Source of the DNA: Lentisphaeria bacterium
GTDB lineage: Bacteria; Verrucomicrobiota; Lentisphaeria; Victivallales; UBA1829
Direction of reading: 5' to 3'
Assembly: GCA_017456805.1 (NCBI GenBank)
Contig: JAFTIQ010000066.1
Span: forward strand, 1 to 8,660
Length of the DNA stretch: 8,660 bases
Shown: positions 1-6,508 of the stretch, in pieces
Position numbering within the stretch: the first letter of the stretch is position 1
Layout: every line of letters begins with the position of its first letter
Made by a program: the position numbers and the translations under genes
Notes under the pieces: model-generated
Database searches by the model: none
Told to the model about the DNA's origin: nothing
What the model saw: the letters and a program-made list of their open reading frames with translations, nothing else

Positions 1-1
1 A

Positions 2-256
2 AAGCGGGCCAATGCTTGGGGACTTTATGATATGCACGGTAACGTATGGGAATGGTGCCGGGATTGGTATGGAGCTTATCCCGGTGGATCTGTTACGGAT
101 CCAGCAGGTCCGTCGTCGGGCTCGTACCGCGTAGTACGCGGCGGCAGTTGGAACTTCCTCGCGTGCGCCTGTCGGTCTGCGGATCGGAACAGCGACGACC
201 CGTCGTACCGGATCAACAGCGTCGGGTTCCGCCTCGCGCTGGTGCCGATTCAGTGA
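2..256 (+). CDS. FGE-sulfatase-fold (SUMF1-like) protein, 3' end only; probable DGR-diversified variable protein
   Basis: The fragment (84 residues, frame open from base 2) is the C-terminal end of a formylglycine-generating-enzyme/sulfatase-modifying-factor fold. The core is visible: [16 protein letters not shown] near its start, then RVVRGGSW (128-151), CRSADR (170-187) and GFRLAL (224-241) before TGA at 254-256. In catalytic FGE an active-site cysteine lies two residues after the GGS-aromatic motif. Here that residue is Phe (155-157), so this is probably a non-enzymatic member of the C-type-lectin-like FGE family, used for ligand binding or surface display. From 152 to 223 the non-framework positions carry varied residues, nearly all with NNC codons, as expected for an adenine-mutagenised DGR target. 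The N-terminal part, including any signal peptide, lies outside the window. The segment is visibly richer in G+C than the genes to its right. The family call is firm; the DGR role is inferred because no reverse transcriptase or template repeat is present here. Confidence 0.9.
   Translation, partial: KRANAWGLYDMHGNVWEWCRDWYGAYPGGSVTDPAGPSSGSYRVVRGGSWNFLACACRSADRNSDDPSYRINSVGFRLALVPIQ
140..253 (+). other. Candidate DGR variable region (VR) at the gene's 3' end
   Basis: Between codons 152 and 221, 14 of 24 codons end in C: AAC, TTC, CTC, TGC, GCC, AAC, AGC, GAC, GAC, TAC, ATC, AAC, AGC, GTC. The other ten are framework codons (A, C, R, S, A, D, R, P, S, R). FGE-fold DGR templates carry AAC at such sites, and reverse-transcriptase errors opposite adenine change the first two bases and leave the final C. 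The stretch ends in an invariant-looking G/C-rich 3' end (224-253), where initiation of mutagenic homology would sit, followed by G7 and a short palindrome. The boundaries are estimates; only alignment to a template repeat would fix them. Confidence 0.6.
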
Positions 257-274
257 GGGGGGGCAGGCGTTGCG

Positions 275-316
275 TTCCCGGCAGAGCCGGAGGGATGAGC
301 ACACTCGCTAAGGATC
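275..316 (+). repeat. 42-bp direct repeat, copy 1, with palindrome
   Basis: This copy matches 449-490 at 39 of 42 positions. It contains the perfect short palindrome CCGGC-AGA-GCCGG (278-290), which starts 21 bases after the stop codon of the FGE-fold gene. It could be a REP-like dispersed element, or the hairpin that often follows a DGR variable region. No T-run follows the stem, so it is not a standard intrinsic terminator. Confidence 0.85.
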
Positions 317-318
317 GG

Positions 319-371
319 CTGGGGAACTGGGAATACTGGGAGTTCTGGGATTACTGGGAGCTCTGGGTGTT
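319..371 (+). repeat. 9-bp tandem array CTGGGANNN; G-quadruplex-type motif
   Basis: Five consecutive 9-base units start at 327, 336, 345, 354 and 363 (CTGGGA followed by ATA, GTT, TTA and GCT; the last unit is CTGGGTGTT). They are preceded by an 8-base relative at 319-326. G-runs fall at 321-324, 329-331, 338-340, 347-349, 356-358 and 365-367. The four full loops are 6 bases and the first is 4, which fits the G3+N1-7 pattern for an intramolecular G-quadruplex on the plus strand. The last three bases of each unit vary while CTGGG is constant. Confidence 0.8.
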
Positions 372-448
372 TTTTGCGCCGGGGTGCCCGGGGAATGGCA
401 CTCCGTTGATTTCCGTTTTCCACCGTTGATTCCTGTTCCCTTCCGTTT

Positions 449-490
449 TTCCCGGCAGAGCCGGAGGGAGGAGCGCACTCGCTAATGATC
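449..490 (+). repeat. 42-bp direct repeat, copy 2, with palindrome
   Basis: This is the second copy of the repeat at 275-316, differing at three positions and offset by 174 bases. The same palindrome lies at 452-464. No protein-coding feature or variable-region-like sequence lies directly upstream of this copy, so it is an orphan. The segment between the copies (317-448) holds the G-rich tandem array and two imperfect ~20-base units beginning CCGTTGATT at 403 and 423. Confidence 0.85.
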
Positions 491-505
491 AGCACAGAAG
501 CGTCC

Positions 506-514
506 GGGGGGGGG
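506..514 (+). repeat. Homopolymer of nine G
   Basis: Nine consecutive G (C on the uvrC strand) lie 9 bases beyond the uvrC stop codon. The tract is noncoding here, so any length change would not alter a protein. On the minus strand it sits in a weak GTCC...GGAC hairpin (502-516) with no T-run, so it is a poor terminator candidate. Confidence 0.8.
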
Positions 515-523
515 ACTCCTTCA

Positions 524-1984
524 TCAATGATCCTTCAAATAATCGACAATGGTTTGCGCAAAAATCTGTCCGATCCCACTGACACGGCGGGCTATCTCTT
601 TGGCTGAACTCTTCCGCAACATCGCAACAGAACCAAATTCTTTCAATAACAAAGTCTTACGAACCTTTCCCAAACCTTCGATCCCGTCAAGAACCGATTC
701 TTCCAAGCGTTTCATCCGCAGCTCCCGATGATAAGAAATCGCAAAACGGTGCGCCTCATCCCGAACAGCCTGCAAAACACGCAATGCCGGTTTGTGCCGA
801 TCCAAAACCAAAGGGTCACTTCTGCCCGGCAGATAAATCTCTTCATTCCGTTCCGCAAGTCCGATCACCGGAAACGGCGGGACATCCAATGCAACCAACG
901 CCTTCAATGCACTGCTCAACTGTCCTTTTCCGCCATCCACCATCAACAAATCCGGACGGGGCAGATTGAAATTCATCAGCCGGGTAAAATACCGGGTAAC
1001 AGCTTCATGCATCATCGCGAAATCGTTAGCACCTTCCACTGTCCGGATCCGGAACCGGCGATAGCCGCTCTTTTCCGGTTTTCCGTCGCGAAAACGAACC
1101 AGACTCGCCACAGCCAGCGTTCCGCCGATATTGGAAATATCAAAACATTCAATCACGTTGGGAGGGGTTTTCAATTTCAAAGTGTTCTGAAGATCTTCCA
1201 CAGCCGTATGTCCGACCATGGATGGAATGGATGCATTCTCAAAGGTTCTGCGTTTGATTCCGCAGACTTCCCGGAGATTGGAAAGCATATCGCGGAAGGA
1301 GGAGGCTTTTTCAAATTTTCTCTCAGCGGCCGCCTGTTTCATTTGCTCCTGAAGCAATTGTTCTGTTTCTGCAATATTTCCGTTCAAGATATCAATTGCT
1401 TTGTTCAAACGTGCCTGATAATCCTCTTCCGTTGCCAAACCGATACAGGGTTGACAGCAGTCTTTCACGTTTCCGGCGAGACAATGCTTCCTGTCATCGG
1501 CTCCGGGATCGGCGCATTTACAGGACCGCAAGCCGCAATGTTTGGTCAGCCAGATCGCCAGTTCCCGCATGGCATTTCCGTGGGGGAACGGTCCGAAATA
1601 GAGGGCATTATCTTTCCGTTTCAAGCGTGTCGGACGAAGCCTGGGGAACCGTTCGGAAAGGTCGATTTTCAGCAGTAAATACCGTTTATCATCCCGCATG
1701 AGGATGTTATAGCGCGGTGCATACTCCTTGATGAAACGCGATTCCAGAATCAGGGATTCATCCTCATTGTTCACCGGAAAAGTCTCCCAGCTGTCAATGG
1801 AGGAGATGAGACTTCGCAATTTTGCATCTGCGCGCGCGGTCCGGGAGGGCTGAAAATACTGGGAAACGCGCCGCCGCAGATTGGCAGCTTTCCCCACATA
1901 AATGATTGCACCGAATTGATCCCGGAAGACATAAACTCCCGGTTTGGAGGAAATATCGGAAGGTCTGAAACTCTCTTTTCCCAT
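524..1984 (-). CDS. uvrC: UvrABC excinuclease subunit C, short form lacking the middle segment
   Basis: UvrC makes both incisions in nucleotide excision repair, in the cytoplasm, on DNA marked by UvrA/UvrB. Domains in order: GIY-YIG nuclease (residues ~12-96; G16-V-Y18, Y29-V-G31, R39, E81); cysteine-rich part (C155, C157, C168, C176, C177, C180) matching the reported iron-sulfur region; UVR UvrB-binding motif (~205-240); RNase H-like nuclease with D282 (ECFDIS), D321, D350 (VDGGKGQ) and H412 (RDEAH); tandem helix-hairpin-helix (434-486). Both catalytic centres look complete. The length is 486 residues against about 600 in E. coli. The UVR motif is followed after only ~37 residues by IECFDIS, where E. 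coli has ~155, so about 120 residues are absent. The reading frame is continuous, so this is a reduced form, not a broken gene. An AAGGAGG (1989-1995) overlaps the upstream stop and sits 4 bases before the ATG, implying coupled translation as the last gene of the run. Confidence 0.93.
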   Translation of the reverse strand: MGKESFRPSDISSKPGVYVFRDQFGAIIYVGKAANLRRRVSQYFQPSRTARADAKLRSLISSIDSWETFPVNNEDESLILESRFIKEYAPRYNILMRDDKRYLLLKIDLSERFPRLRPTRLKRKDNALYFGPFPHGNAMRELAIWLTKHCGLRSCKCADPGADDRKHCLAGNVKDCCQPCIGLATEEDYQARLNKAIDILNGNIAETEQLLQEQMKQAAAERKFEKASSFRDMLSNLREVCGIKRRTFENASIPSMVGHTAVEDLQNTLKLKTPPNVIECFDISNIGGTLAVASLVRFRDGKPEKSGYRRFRIRTVEGANDFAMMHEAVTRYFTRLMNFNLPRPDLLMVDGGKGQLSSALKALVALDVPPFPVIGLAERNEEIYLPGRSDPLVLDRHKPALRVLQAVRDEAHRFAISYHRELRMKRLEESVLDGIEGLGKVRKTLLLKEFGSVAMLRKSSAKEIARRVSGIGQIFAQTIVDYLKDH

Positions 1985-1993
1985 GGTTCCTCC

Positions 1994-4303
1994 TTACGTC
2001 ATACCGCCGGCAAGAGCCTGACCGATACTAACGGATGATTCATCCGGGGAGGTCTGAATATGACAACAGACTTTGAATCCGGCTGATTCCAGTTTATTTC
2101 TCACAAAGAACGTAAGAGTCGGACTCAGGAATGCCCGTCCGGAGAGGATCACTGTTCTGCACTTGGAACGAGCTGCGCCGTACTGAACCATCCCGAGAGC
2201 GGCCTCAGCGGCAGACATGAGAAATGCCGCTGCCAGATTCCCCTGAGCTTCTTTCCGTAACTGCGGAAAATGCTCAGCCCGCTGGAAAAACGGGGTCCAA
2301 TCAACAAACAGAATATCTTTTTCCTGAAGCCGGAACGGAAATTCCTGCTTCAAACGCTCCGCCGTCCCCGGATCAAATCCCCGGGCAAGCATATTTTCCG
2401 ACCGCAGGATCTCCTGCTGATCGTAGTTCCGTACAGGAGAAGCAAGCCCGACAGCAGCAGAAACGGCATCAAACAACGCCAAAGCAGAATGACAGCCGGT
2501 CAATTCCAGCTGATCGCCGGAACGCAGAAAATCCTGATATGCCTTGTGCGGAATATCTCCTGATTCCGTTTGAACGGATGAGGAATCGATCCCGCACTGT
2601 TTCAGATAACGGCTCAAGAGCTGAACCGGGCGCGGCAGACGGGAGCCGGACCAGTTCATCTGAACCGGGGAAAATGTTGCCATCCGCCGGAATACAGAGG
2701 GGTTGATCTCCAGCAGTTCCGCACCCCAGATACTGCCATCCAGACCGTGAGCACCAGCATCCCAGACAAGAGCAAGGGAATCATGAAGCTGATGTTCCAC
2801 CATACACGCCAGGGCATTGGCATGATGCCGCTGAACCGTGATCAACGGGATCCGGTATCTTCCGGAAAGAGCCTCCCCCATGCGGGCGGAGTGGGAAGAA
2901 GAATCCATATCGCAAACGATCATTTCAGGAATCCGGGCAAACATCAGTGCAAGTTGTTCTGCTGTAAGGGAAAGAGAGCTTTCATTCCGCTCCGATTGAA
3001 TATTTCCGATCTGATGCGAGGCTATGATTTTATTTTTGAAACCGAGCGCAACCGTTGCGCAGGAATCTGCCCCCAATGCCAGGATCACCCGTTTCAAGGG
3101 GCGTCTCAGCAAAAGCGGAAGAGGTGCGATCCCGCAGCTCCGGCGAATGGTCCGCAATCCCAACTCCGGATGGATCGTCTGAACCGATGGCCCCCCGTTA
3201 TGCCAGATCTTCAAATCGTGCATCAGAATCAAATCAGAGATCCGGCAGACTTCATCCAGATCCTCATCACCTCCGGCATCTTCCGGATTTACAGGAACCG
3301 GTCCGCCGGAAAATGCCAGTTTTTCAAACGGAACAAATCCGCCGTTTCCATCCGGAGAACCGTGCATCAGCAGATGGATCAAACCGGTCGGAGGAAATTG
3401 CAGACCGATCGTTCCGGGATGATCCGGACACAATGCGCCGGTATCCAATGAGGCATCCTTTTTCAAGCGGAACAGAACCACCGGAACAAAGGGAGAATCC
3501 AGAAGAGTTTCCTCCTCCGGAGAACATTCACAATATTTCTTAACCGTATCCAAGCGATTGACATAGAGAGAAATCGGCTTATCGAACTGCCGTTTCCGCT
3601 CCCGCAATCTCCGCAGAGCTTCCGGGTGATCCGGATCGCAAAGGATCACAAAGCCATCGTAATTTTTCACCGCAACGATCTTCCCCTCTTTCAGCGCGGA
3701 TGCTGCCGCCGCTATGGGATCTTCCGAGGGAACAAAATCTCCGTCGCCAGTGATTAGAAACACCGAAGGCCCGCAGTCCGGACAACTCAGGAGCGGATGG
3801 GTCTCCGGCTCATTTTCACAGGTTTTACACTGAGGGAACGTACGGAACGCTGTGGTCTCCCGTCCATCCCCTGCGAGCAATGCCGCAGAATAACGGGGAC
3901 CGCAATCATTACAGATCAGGAAGGGATAGCGGTAGAACCTGGAAGCCGGATCCAGCATTTTTTCTTTGCATGATGCACATGGTGCTCTGTCCGGCTGGAT
4001 CAAACCATCATAAAACACGGGCCCCACCAGACGGAACGGTCCCGGCTGAGCTGTTTCCGGCAAAGACTCCTTTTTGAGCAAACGGATTGATTTCAACCGG
4101 AACCAGCGGGAAATTTTATCAGGAAAAGAACGGAGGAACAGGGTGATATCAAGATCATCCCCTTCCAATCGCATCTGGACCCCTTCCACGCTGTTGGAAA
4201 TCCAGCCGCCCAGAGAGGTTTTCGTGATCAGGCTCCAGAGGAACGGACGGAACGCAGGAACTTTACATTCACCCGTCAACTCCAGAGTCACTGCACTTTT
4301 CAT
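1994..4303 (-). CDS. HypF-family protein with degenerate active sites (HypF-like, probable pseudoenzyme or new function)
   Basis: Genuine HypF makes the carbamoyl group that becomes CN on the [NiFe]-hydrogenase iron. This 769-residue protein has the full HypF order and usual length: acylphosphatase-like domain (1-90); zinc knuckles C109/C112, C131/C134, C159/C162, C174/C177; YrdC-like domain (~195-395); Kae1-like carbamoyltransferase domain (~405-769). Compared with remembered E. coli HypF motifs, signature residues are lost throughout. The VQGVGFR phosphate loop reads CKVPAFR (R19 and N37 remain). YrdC TSGN is FSGG, and the later DDSV is GGPSV. In the Kae1 domain HHHAH reads RHHAN (492-496), removing both outer histidines, DAHPGY reads DMDSSS, SGGV reads SGRA, and GDGG reads DESS. 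The last zinc knuckle spacing is x11 instead of x18. The frame is intact. It starts 7 bases after the hydF stop, with GAGG overlapping that stop. No hypC, hypD or hypE is in the window. Family call sure; function unknown. Confidence 0.85.
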   Translation of the reverse strand: MKSAVTLELTGECKVPAFRPFLWSLITKTSLGGWISNSVEGVQMRLEGDDLDITLFLRSFPDKISRWFRLKSIRLLKKESLPETAQPGPFRLVGPVFYDGLIQPDRAPCASCKEKMLDPASRFYRYPFLICNDCGPRYSAALLAGDGRETTAFRTFPQCKTCENEPETHPLLSCPDCGPSVFLITGDGDFVPSEDPIAAAASALKEGKIVAVKNYDGFVILCDPDHPEALRRLRERKRQFDKPISLYVNRLDTVKKYCECSPEEETLLDSPFVPVVLFRLKKDASLDTGALCPDHPGTIGLQFPPTGLIHLLMHGSPDGNGGFVPFEKLAFSGGPVPVNPEDAGGDEDLDEVCRISDLILMHDLKIWHNGGPSVQTIHPELGLRTIRRSCGIAPLPLLLRRPLKRVILALGADSCATVALGFKNKIIASHQIGNIQSERNESSLSLTAEQLALMFARIPEMIVCDMDSSSHSARMGEALSGRYRIPLITVQRHHANALACMVEHQLHDSLALVWDAGAHGLDGSIWGAELLEINPSVFRRMATFSPVQMNWSGSRLPRPVQLLSRYLKQCGIDSSSVQTESGDIPHKAYQDFLRSGDQLELTGCHSALALFDAVSAAVGLASPVRNYDQQEILRSENMLARGFDPGTAERLKQEFPFRLQEKDILFVDWTPFFQRAEHFPQLRKEAQGNLAAAFLMSAAEAALGMVQYGAARSKCRTVILSGRAFLSPTLTFFVRNKLESAGFKVCCHIQTSPDESSVSIGQALAGGMT

Positions 4304-4310
4304 TTCCGCC

Positions 4311-5543
4311 TCACTTTGTCACTGCTTCGCGATAGGATTCATAAATTCCGGGGAAAGGACGCAGCGCCCGTTCCAGGATACCCGCACAATGAGCAAGGCA
4401 AACACCGTAATTGGTGAAGGGAACTCCTTTGCCTCTGCAAAATTCCATCCGGGTCAAAACCTCCCGGCGGTTGAACATGCAGGCTCCGCAATGGATCACC
4501 AGAGAGAATTCGCTCAGGTCTGCGGGGAAATCATGACCATGACTGTGTTCGATCCGTAACTCTTTTCCGGTTTTTTTCCGGAGCATCGCTGGGATCTTCA
4601 CCGTCCCGATATCTTCTCCCACCGGATGATGAGTACACGCTTCCGCGATCAGCACGCGGCTGCCATCCGCAAGCGAATCAATTGCCGCCGCCCCGGAAGC
4701 ACAAATTGCAAGATCCGCTTTCTGACGGGCAAGCAGAATGGAAAACGAAGTCAGCGGAACCGACTCCGGAACGATTTTGGAAACTTGTGCAAACATTTGG
4801 GAATCAGTAACCACCAAATCCGGCGGGCGCACAAGACTCTGCAAACACTCTGCCAGACGGTTCTCTTTGGTAACAACACACCAGGATTCCCGATCAAGAG
4901 CATCCCGGATCGCCTGCACTTGCGGCAGGATCAGCCGTCCTTTCGGAGCTTCGATATCGACAGGTGTCACCAGAACAGAACAGGATTTTCCGCCGATGAA
5001 CTCCGGAAGCATTCCTTGCGGGGTAAGAAAATCCTCCGGTGCAGATGCAATGATCTTCGCCCGGAGCTCTCCAAAACCGGAACCTGTCAAAGCGGAAACA
5101 GAAACTGCCGGGATCTTCTGCGTTTCCAATTGCTGAAGCAATTCCGGCTCAGGTGCGCCTGCATCGGATTTATTGAAAACAGCAATAAAGGGGATCTTCA
5201 TGGAAAGGAACCGGTCTGCCAGATCTTTTTCCAGAGTCCCCCAGGAACCGGAACCGCTCACGATCAATGCCAAATCAGTGCGTTCCAGAATTTTGCGGCT
5301 TTTTTCCACCCGCATTTCCCCGAGGACACCCTCATCATCCAGCCCTGCGGTATCGATGAGAAGAACCGGTCCGACGGGTTGAAGTTCCATCGCTTTTTCA
5401 ATGGGGTCAGTTGTGGTTCCGGCGATATCAGAAACGATAGAGATCTGCTGTCCGGCGAGCCGGTTGAGCAAGGAGGATTTTCCTGCATTCCGGGCGCCGA
5501 ACACACCGATTTGAAGTCTCATGCCCTTAGGAGTACTCTGCAT
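4311..5543 (-). CDS. hydF: [FeFe]-hydrogenase H-cluster maturation GTPase HydF
   Basis: HydF is the scaffold on which the 2Fe subcluster made with HydE and HydG is assembled before transfer to the [FeFe]-hydrogenase. Numbering from the GTG at 5549, the GTPase domain (~10-170) shows P-loop GARNAGKSS (18-26), TTTDP (45-49), DTAG (66-69), NKSD (126-129) and SAL (152-154). A dimerisation domain follows, then the cluster-binding domain with C305-T-H307 and HCGAC (H353, C354, C357), plus the family sequences EACTHHP, DIGTVKIP and GVPFTNYGV. All key residues are present and the length is normal. A GTG in frame at 5549 is possible, but GGAG at 5551-5554 sits 7 bases before the ATG at 5543 and only 1 base before the GTG, so the ATG was chosen (410 residues). 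It lies 16 bases after the phosphodiesterase gene. It implies an [FeFe]-hydrogenase elsewhere; hydE and hydG are not in this window. Confidence 0.95.
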   Translation of the reverse strand: MQSTPKGMRLQIGVFGARNAGKSSLLNRLAGQQISIVSDIAGTTTDPIEKAMELQPVGPVLLIDTAGLDDEGVLGEMRVEKSRKILERTDLALIVSGSGSWGTLEKDLADRFLSMKIPFIAVFNKSDAGAPEPELLQQLETQKIPAVSVSALTGSGFGELRAKIIASAPEDFLTPQGMLPEFIGGKSCSVLVTPVDIEAPKGRLILPQVQAIRDALDRESWCVVTKENRLAECLQSLVRPPDLVVTDSQMFAQVSKIVPESVPLTSFSILLARQKADLAICASGAAAIDSLADGSRVLIAEACTHHPVGEDIGTVKIPAMLRKKTGKELRIEHSHGHDFPADLSEFSLVIHCGACMFNRREVLTRMEFCRGKGVPFTNYGVCLAHCAGILERALRPFPGIYESYREAVTK

Positions 5544-5550
5544 GATCACA

Positions 5551-5554
5551 CTCC
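5551..5554 (-). promoter_or_regulatory. Ribosome binding site that decides the hydF start
   Basis: GGAG on the minus strand lies 7 bases upstream of the ATG at 5543-5541. The alternative GTG (5549-5547) would leave a 1-base spacer, so it is disfavoured. Confidence 0.6.
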
Positions 5555-5559
5555 GTCAC

Positions 5560-6312
5560 TCAATGGGCTTGAACCCAATCCCGGACTTTCGCTGCGCAGT
5601 TGCTTGTGATGGCATCTGCTCCGGCATCTGCCCAGCGTTTTGCCAGAACATACTGGTCGATCGTCCAGACAGCAAACAGGAGTCCGGCATCATGGAATTT
5701 CTGAACGAATTCCGGAGAGATCTCACTCGGTGCGATCCAGATATCCACCCCGTCAGCATTGGTCTCTTTGGCGATTCTCAGAACATCTTCTGTTTTTTCC
5801 CGATAGCTTTTATCTGCTTCAGATCCGAAACTGTAAAGCCAGAGAGCTTTCATTTCCGGATATTTTTCCTTGTAAGCCTTCACCACATCTGCGTGGAAGG
5901 AGATCATGACGATCTGCTCCCGTTCTACGCCGGCAGCATCCACTTCTCTGATCATGGCATCCATGACCCGGAGATCGTTTTCTTTGATCTCCACATAATA
6001 GACTTTTCCCTTTCCGAGATATTTCAACGTTTCGGAAAAGAGAGGAAGCCGGACTTCTCCGAATCCGCTCCGTGAAGAACTGGCATCCAGCTTCTTCAGA
6101 ACATCCCAGTTCGTCTCTTCAATGATATAAGATTCCCCCTGACATGTCCGCAGAGTATCAGCATCGTGACAGCAGATGAGAACGTTGTCCGCAGTAAGGT
6201 GGATATCTGTTTCCATTCCGTCGGTATCCCGTTCCATTGCCAGTTTGAATGCCGGCAGAGTATTTTCGGGAGCATCTGCGGATTCACCGCGATGAGAAAT
6301 CCATTGAACCAT
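5560..6312 (-). CDS. Glycerophosphodiester phosphodiesterase, cytoplasmic UgpQ-like
   Basis: Members hydrolyse glycerophosphodiesters, the deacylation products of phospholipids, to sn-glycerol 3-phosphate and an alcohol using a divalent metal. The GDPD TIM-barrel signatures are all present: H7-R8-G9 at the start, PENT (15-18), E34 and D36 (METDIHLT), H49-D50, and E108/K110 (YVEIKEN). At 250 residues with no signal peptide it resembles cytoplasmic UgpQ more than periplasmic GlpQ. AGGAGG (6318-6323) stands 5 bases before the ATG, a strong start. It is the first gene of the minus-strand run; hydF follows after 16 bases. Its link to hydrogenase maturation and DNA repair is not obvious, and the run may simply be an operon of convenience. 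No GDPD-linked transporter gene is seen nearby. The exact substrate cannot be told from sequence. Confidence 0.92.
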   Translation of the reverse strand: MVQWISHRGESADAPENTLPAFKLAMERDTDGMETDIHLTADNVLICCHDADTLRTCQGESYIIEETNWDVLKKLDASSSRSGFGEVRLPLFSETLKYLGKGKVYYVEIKENDLRVMDAMIREVDAAGVEREQIVMISFHADVVKAYKEKYPEMKALWLYSFGSEADKSYREKTEDVLRIAKETNADGVDIWIAPSEISPEFVQKFHDAGLLFAVWTIDQYVLAKRWADAGADAITSNCAAKVRDWVQAH

Positions 6313-6461
6313 AGTAGCCTCCTGATGTATCCTGTGACTGTTGAATTTTCCGGTCCGGATCTTTTGTTAAAAACTTCACTCCGGATAAATTTACAGCATT
6401 TTCAAATAATTTCCAGTTAAAATTGAAAAAAACTTGTCAAATATTCAGCAGGAAACATATC

Positions 6462-6508
6462 CGGAAAACAAAAAAAACTTTTCTGAACCCTTGAAAAGTT
6501 GTTTTCCG
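6462..6508. promoter_or_regulatory. Bulged inverted repeat over the dksA-family promoter
   Basis: The right arm 6493-6508 (GAAAAGTTGTTTTCCG) is the exact reverse complement of the left arm 6462-6483 once six extra A are removed from the left arm. The innermost 8 bp (AACTTTTC/GAAAAGTT) are uninterrupted around a 9-base centre. The -35 hexamer TTGAAA (6491-6496) begins in the centre and continues into the right arm. It could be an operator or a structural signal; no T-run sits where a terminator would need one for either neighbouring gene. Confidence 0.5.

Noticed and set aside
319..371. CRISPR array
   Set aside because: The units are 9 bases with 3 variable bases, far too short for repeats and spacers, and no cas gene is present.
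295..429. 44-codon plus-strand frame starting MSTLAKDR and reading a W-E/D-x repeat
   Set aside because: The only purine-rich motif (GGAGGG) touches the ATG with no spacer, and the W-rich stretch is just the translation of the 9-bp DNA array.
452..464. Intrinsic terminator for the convergent genes (also the copy at 278-290)
   Set aside because: The stem is only 5 bp and no T-run follows it on either strand at either copy.
250..495. 81-codon minus-strand frame across the repeat region, with ECAPPSGSAG/ECAHPSGSAG and PELPVIPELPVF segments
   Set aside because: Its apparent protein repeats follow directly from the 42-bp DNA repeat (174 bases apart, a multiple of three) and the 9-bp array. It starts at GTG without a ribosome binding site and overlaps the end of the FGE-fold gene.
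728..1678. 316-codon plus-strand frame opposite uvrC
   Set aside because: It is the shadow of a strongly recognised uvrC coding strand, with no family resemblance of its own.
5544..5549. GTG start for hydF, two codons upstream of the chosen ATG
   Set aside because: The ribosome binding site would be only one base away; it is correctly spaced for the ATG at 5543.
4626..5609. 327-codon plus-strand frame opposite hydF
   Set aside because: hydF on the other strand carries every family motif; this frame has a shadow-like composition and no start signal.
6412..6440. Minus-strand promoter for the phosphodiesterase gene based on TTGACA at 6440-6435
   Set aside because: No hexamer resembling TATAAT lies 15-19 bases downstream, so a start cannot be assigned.
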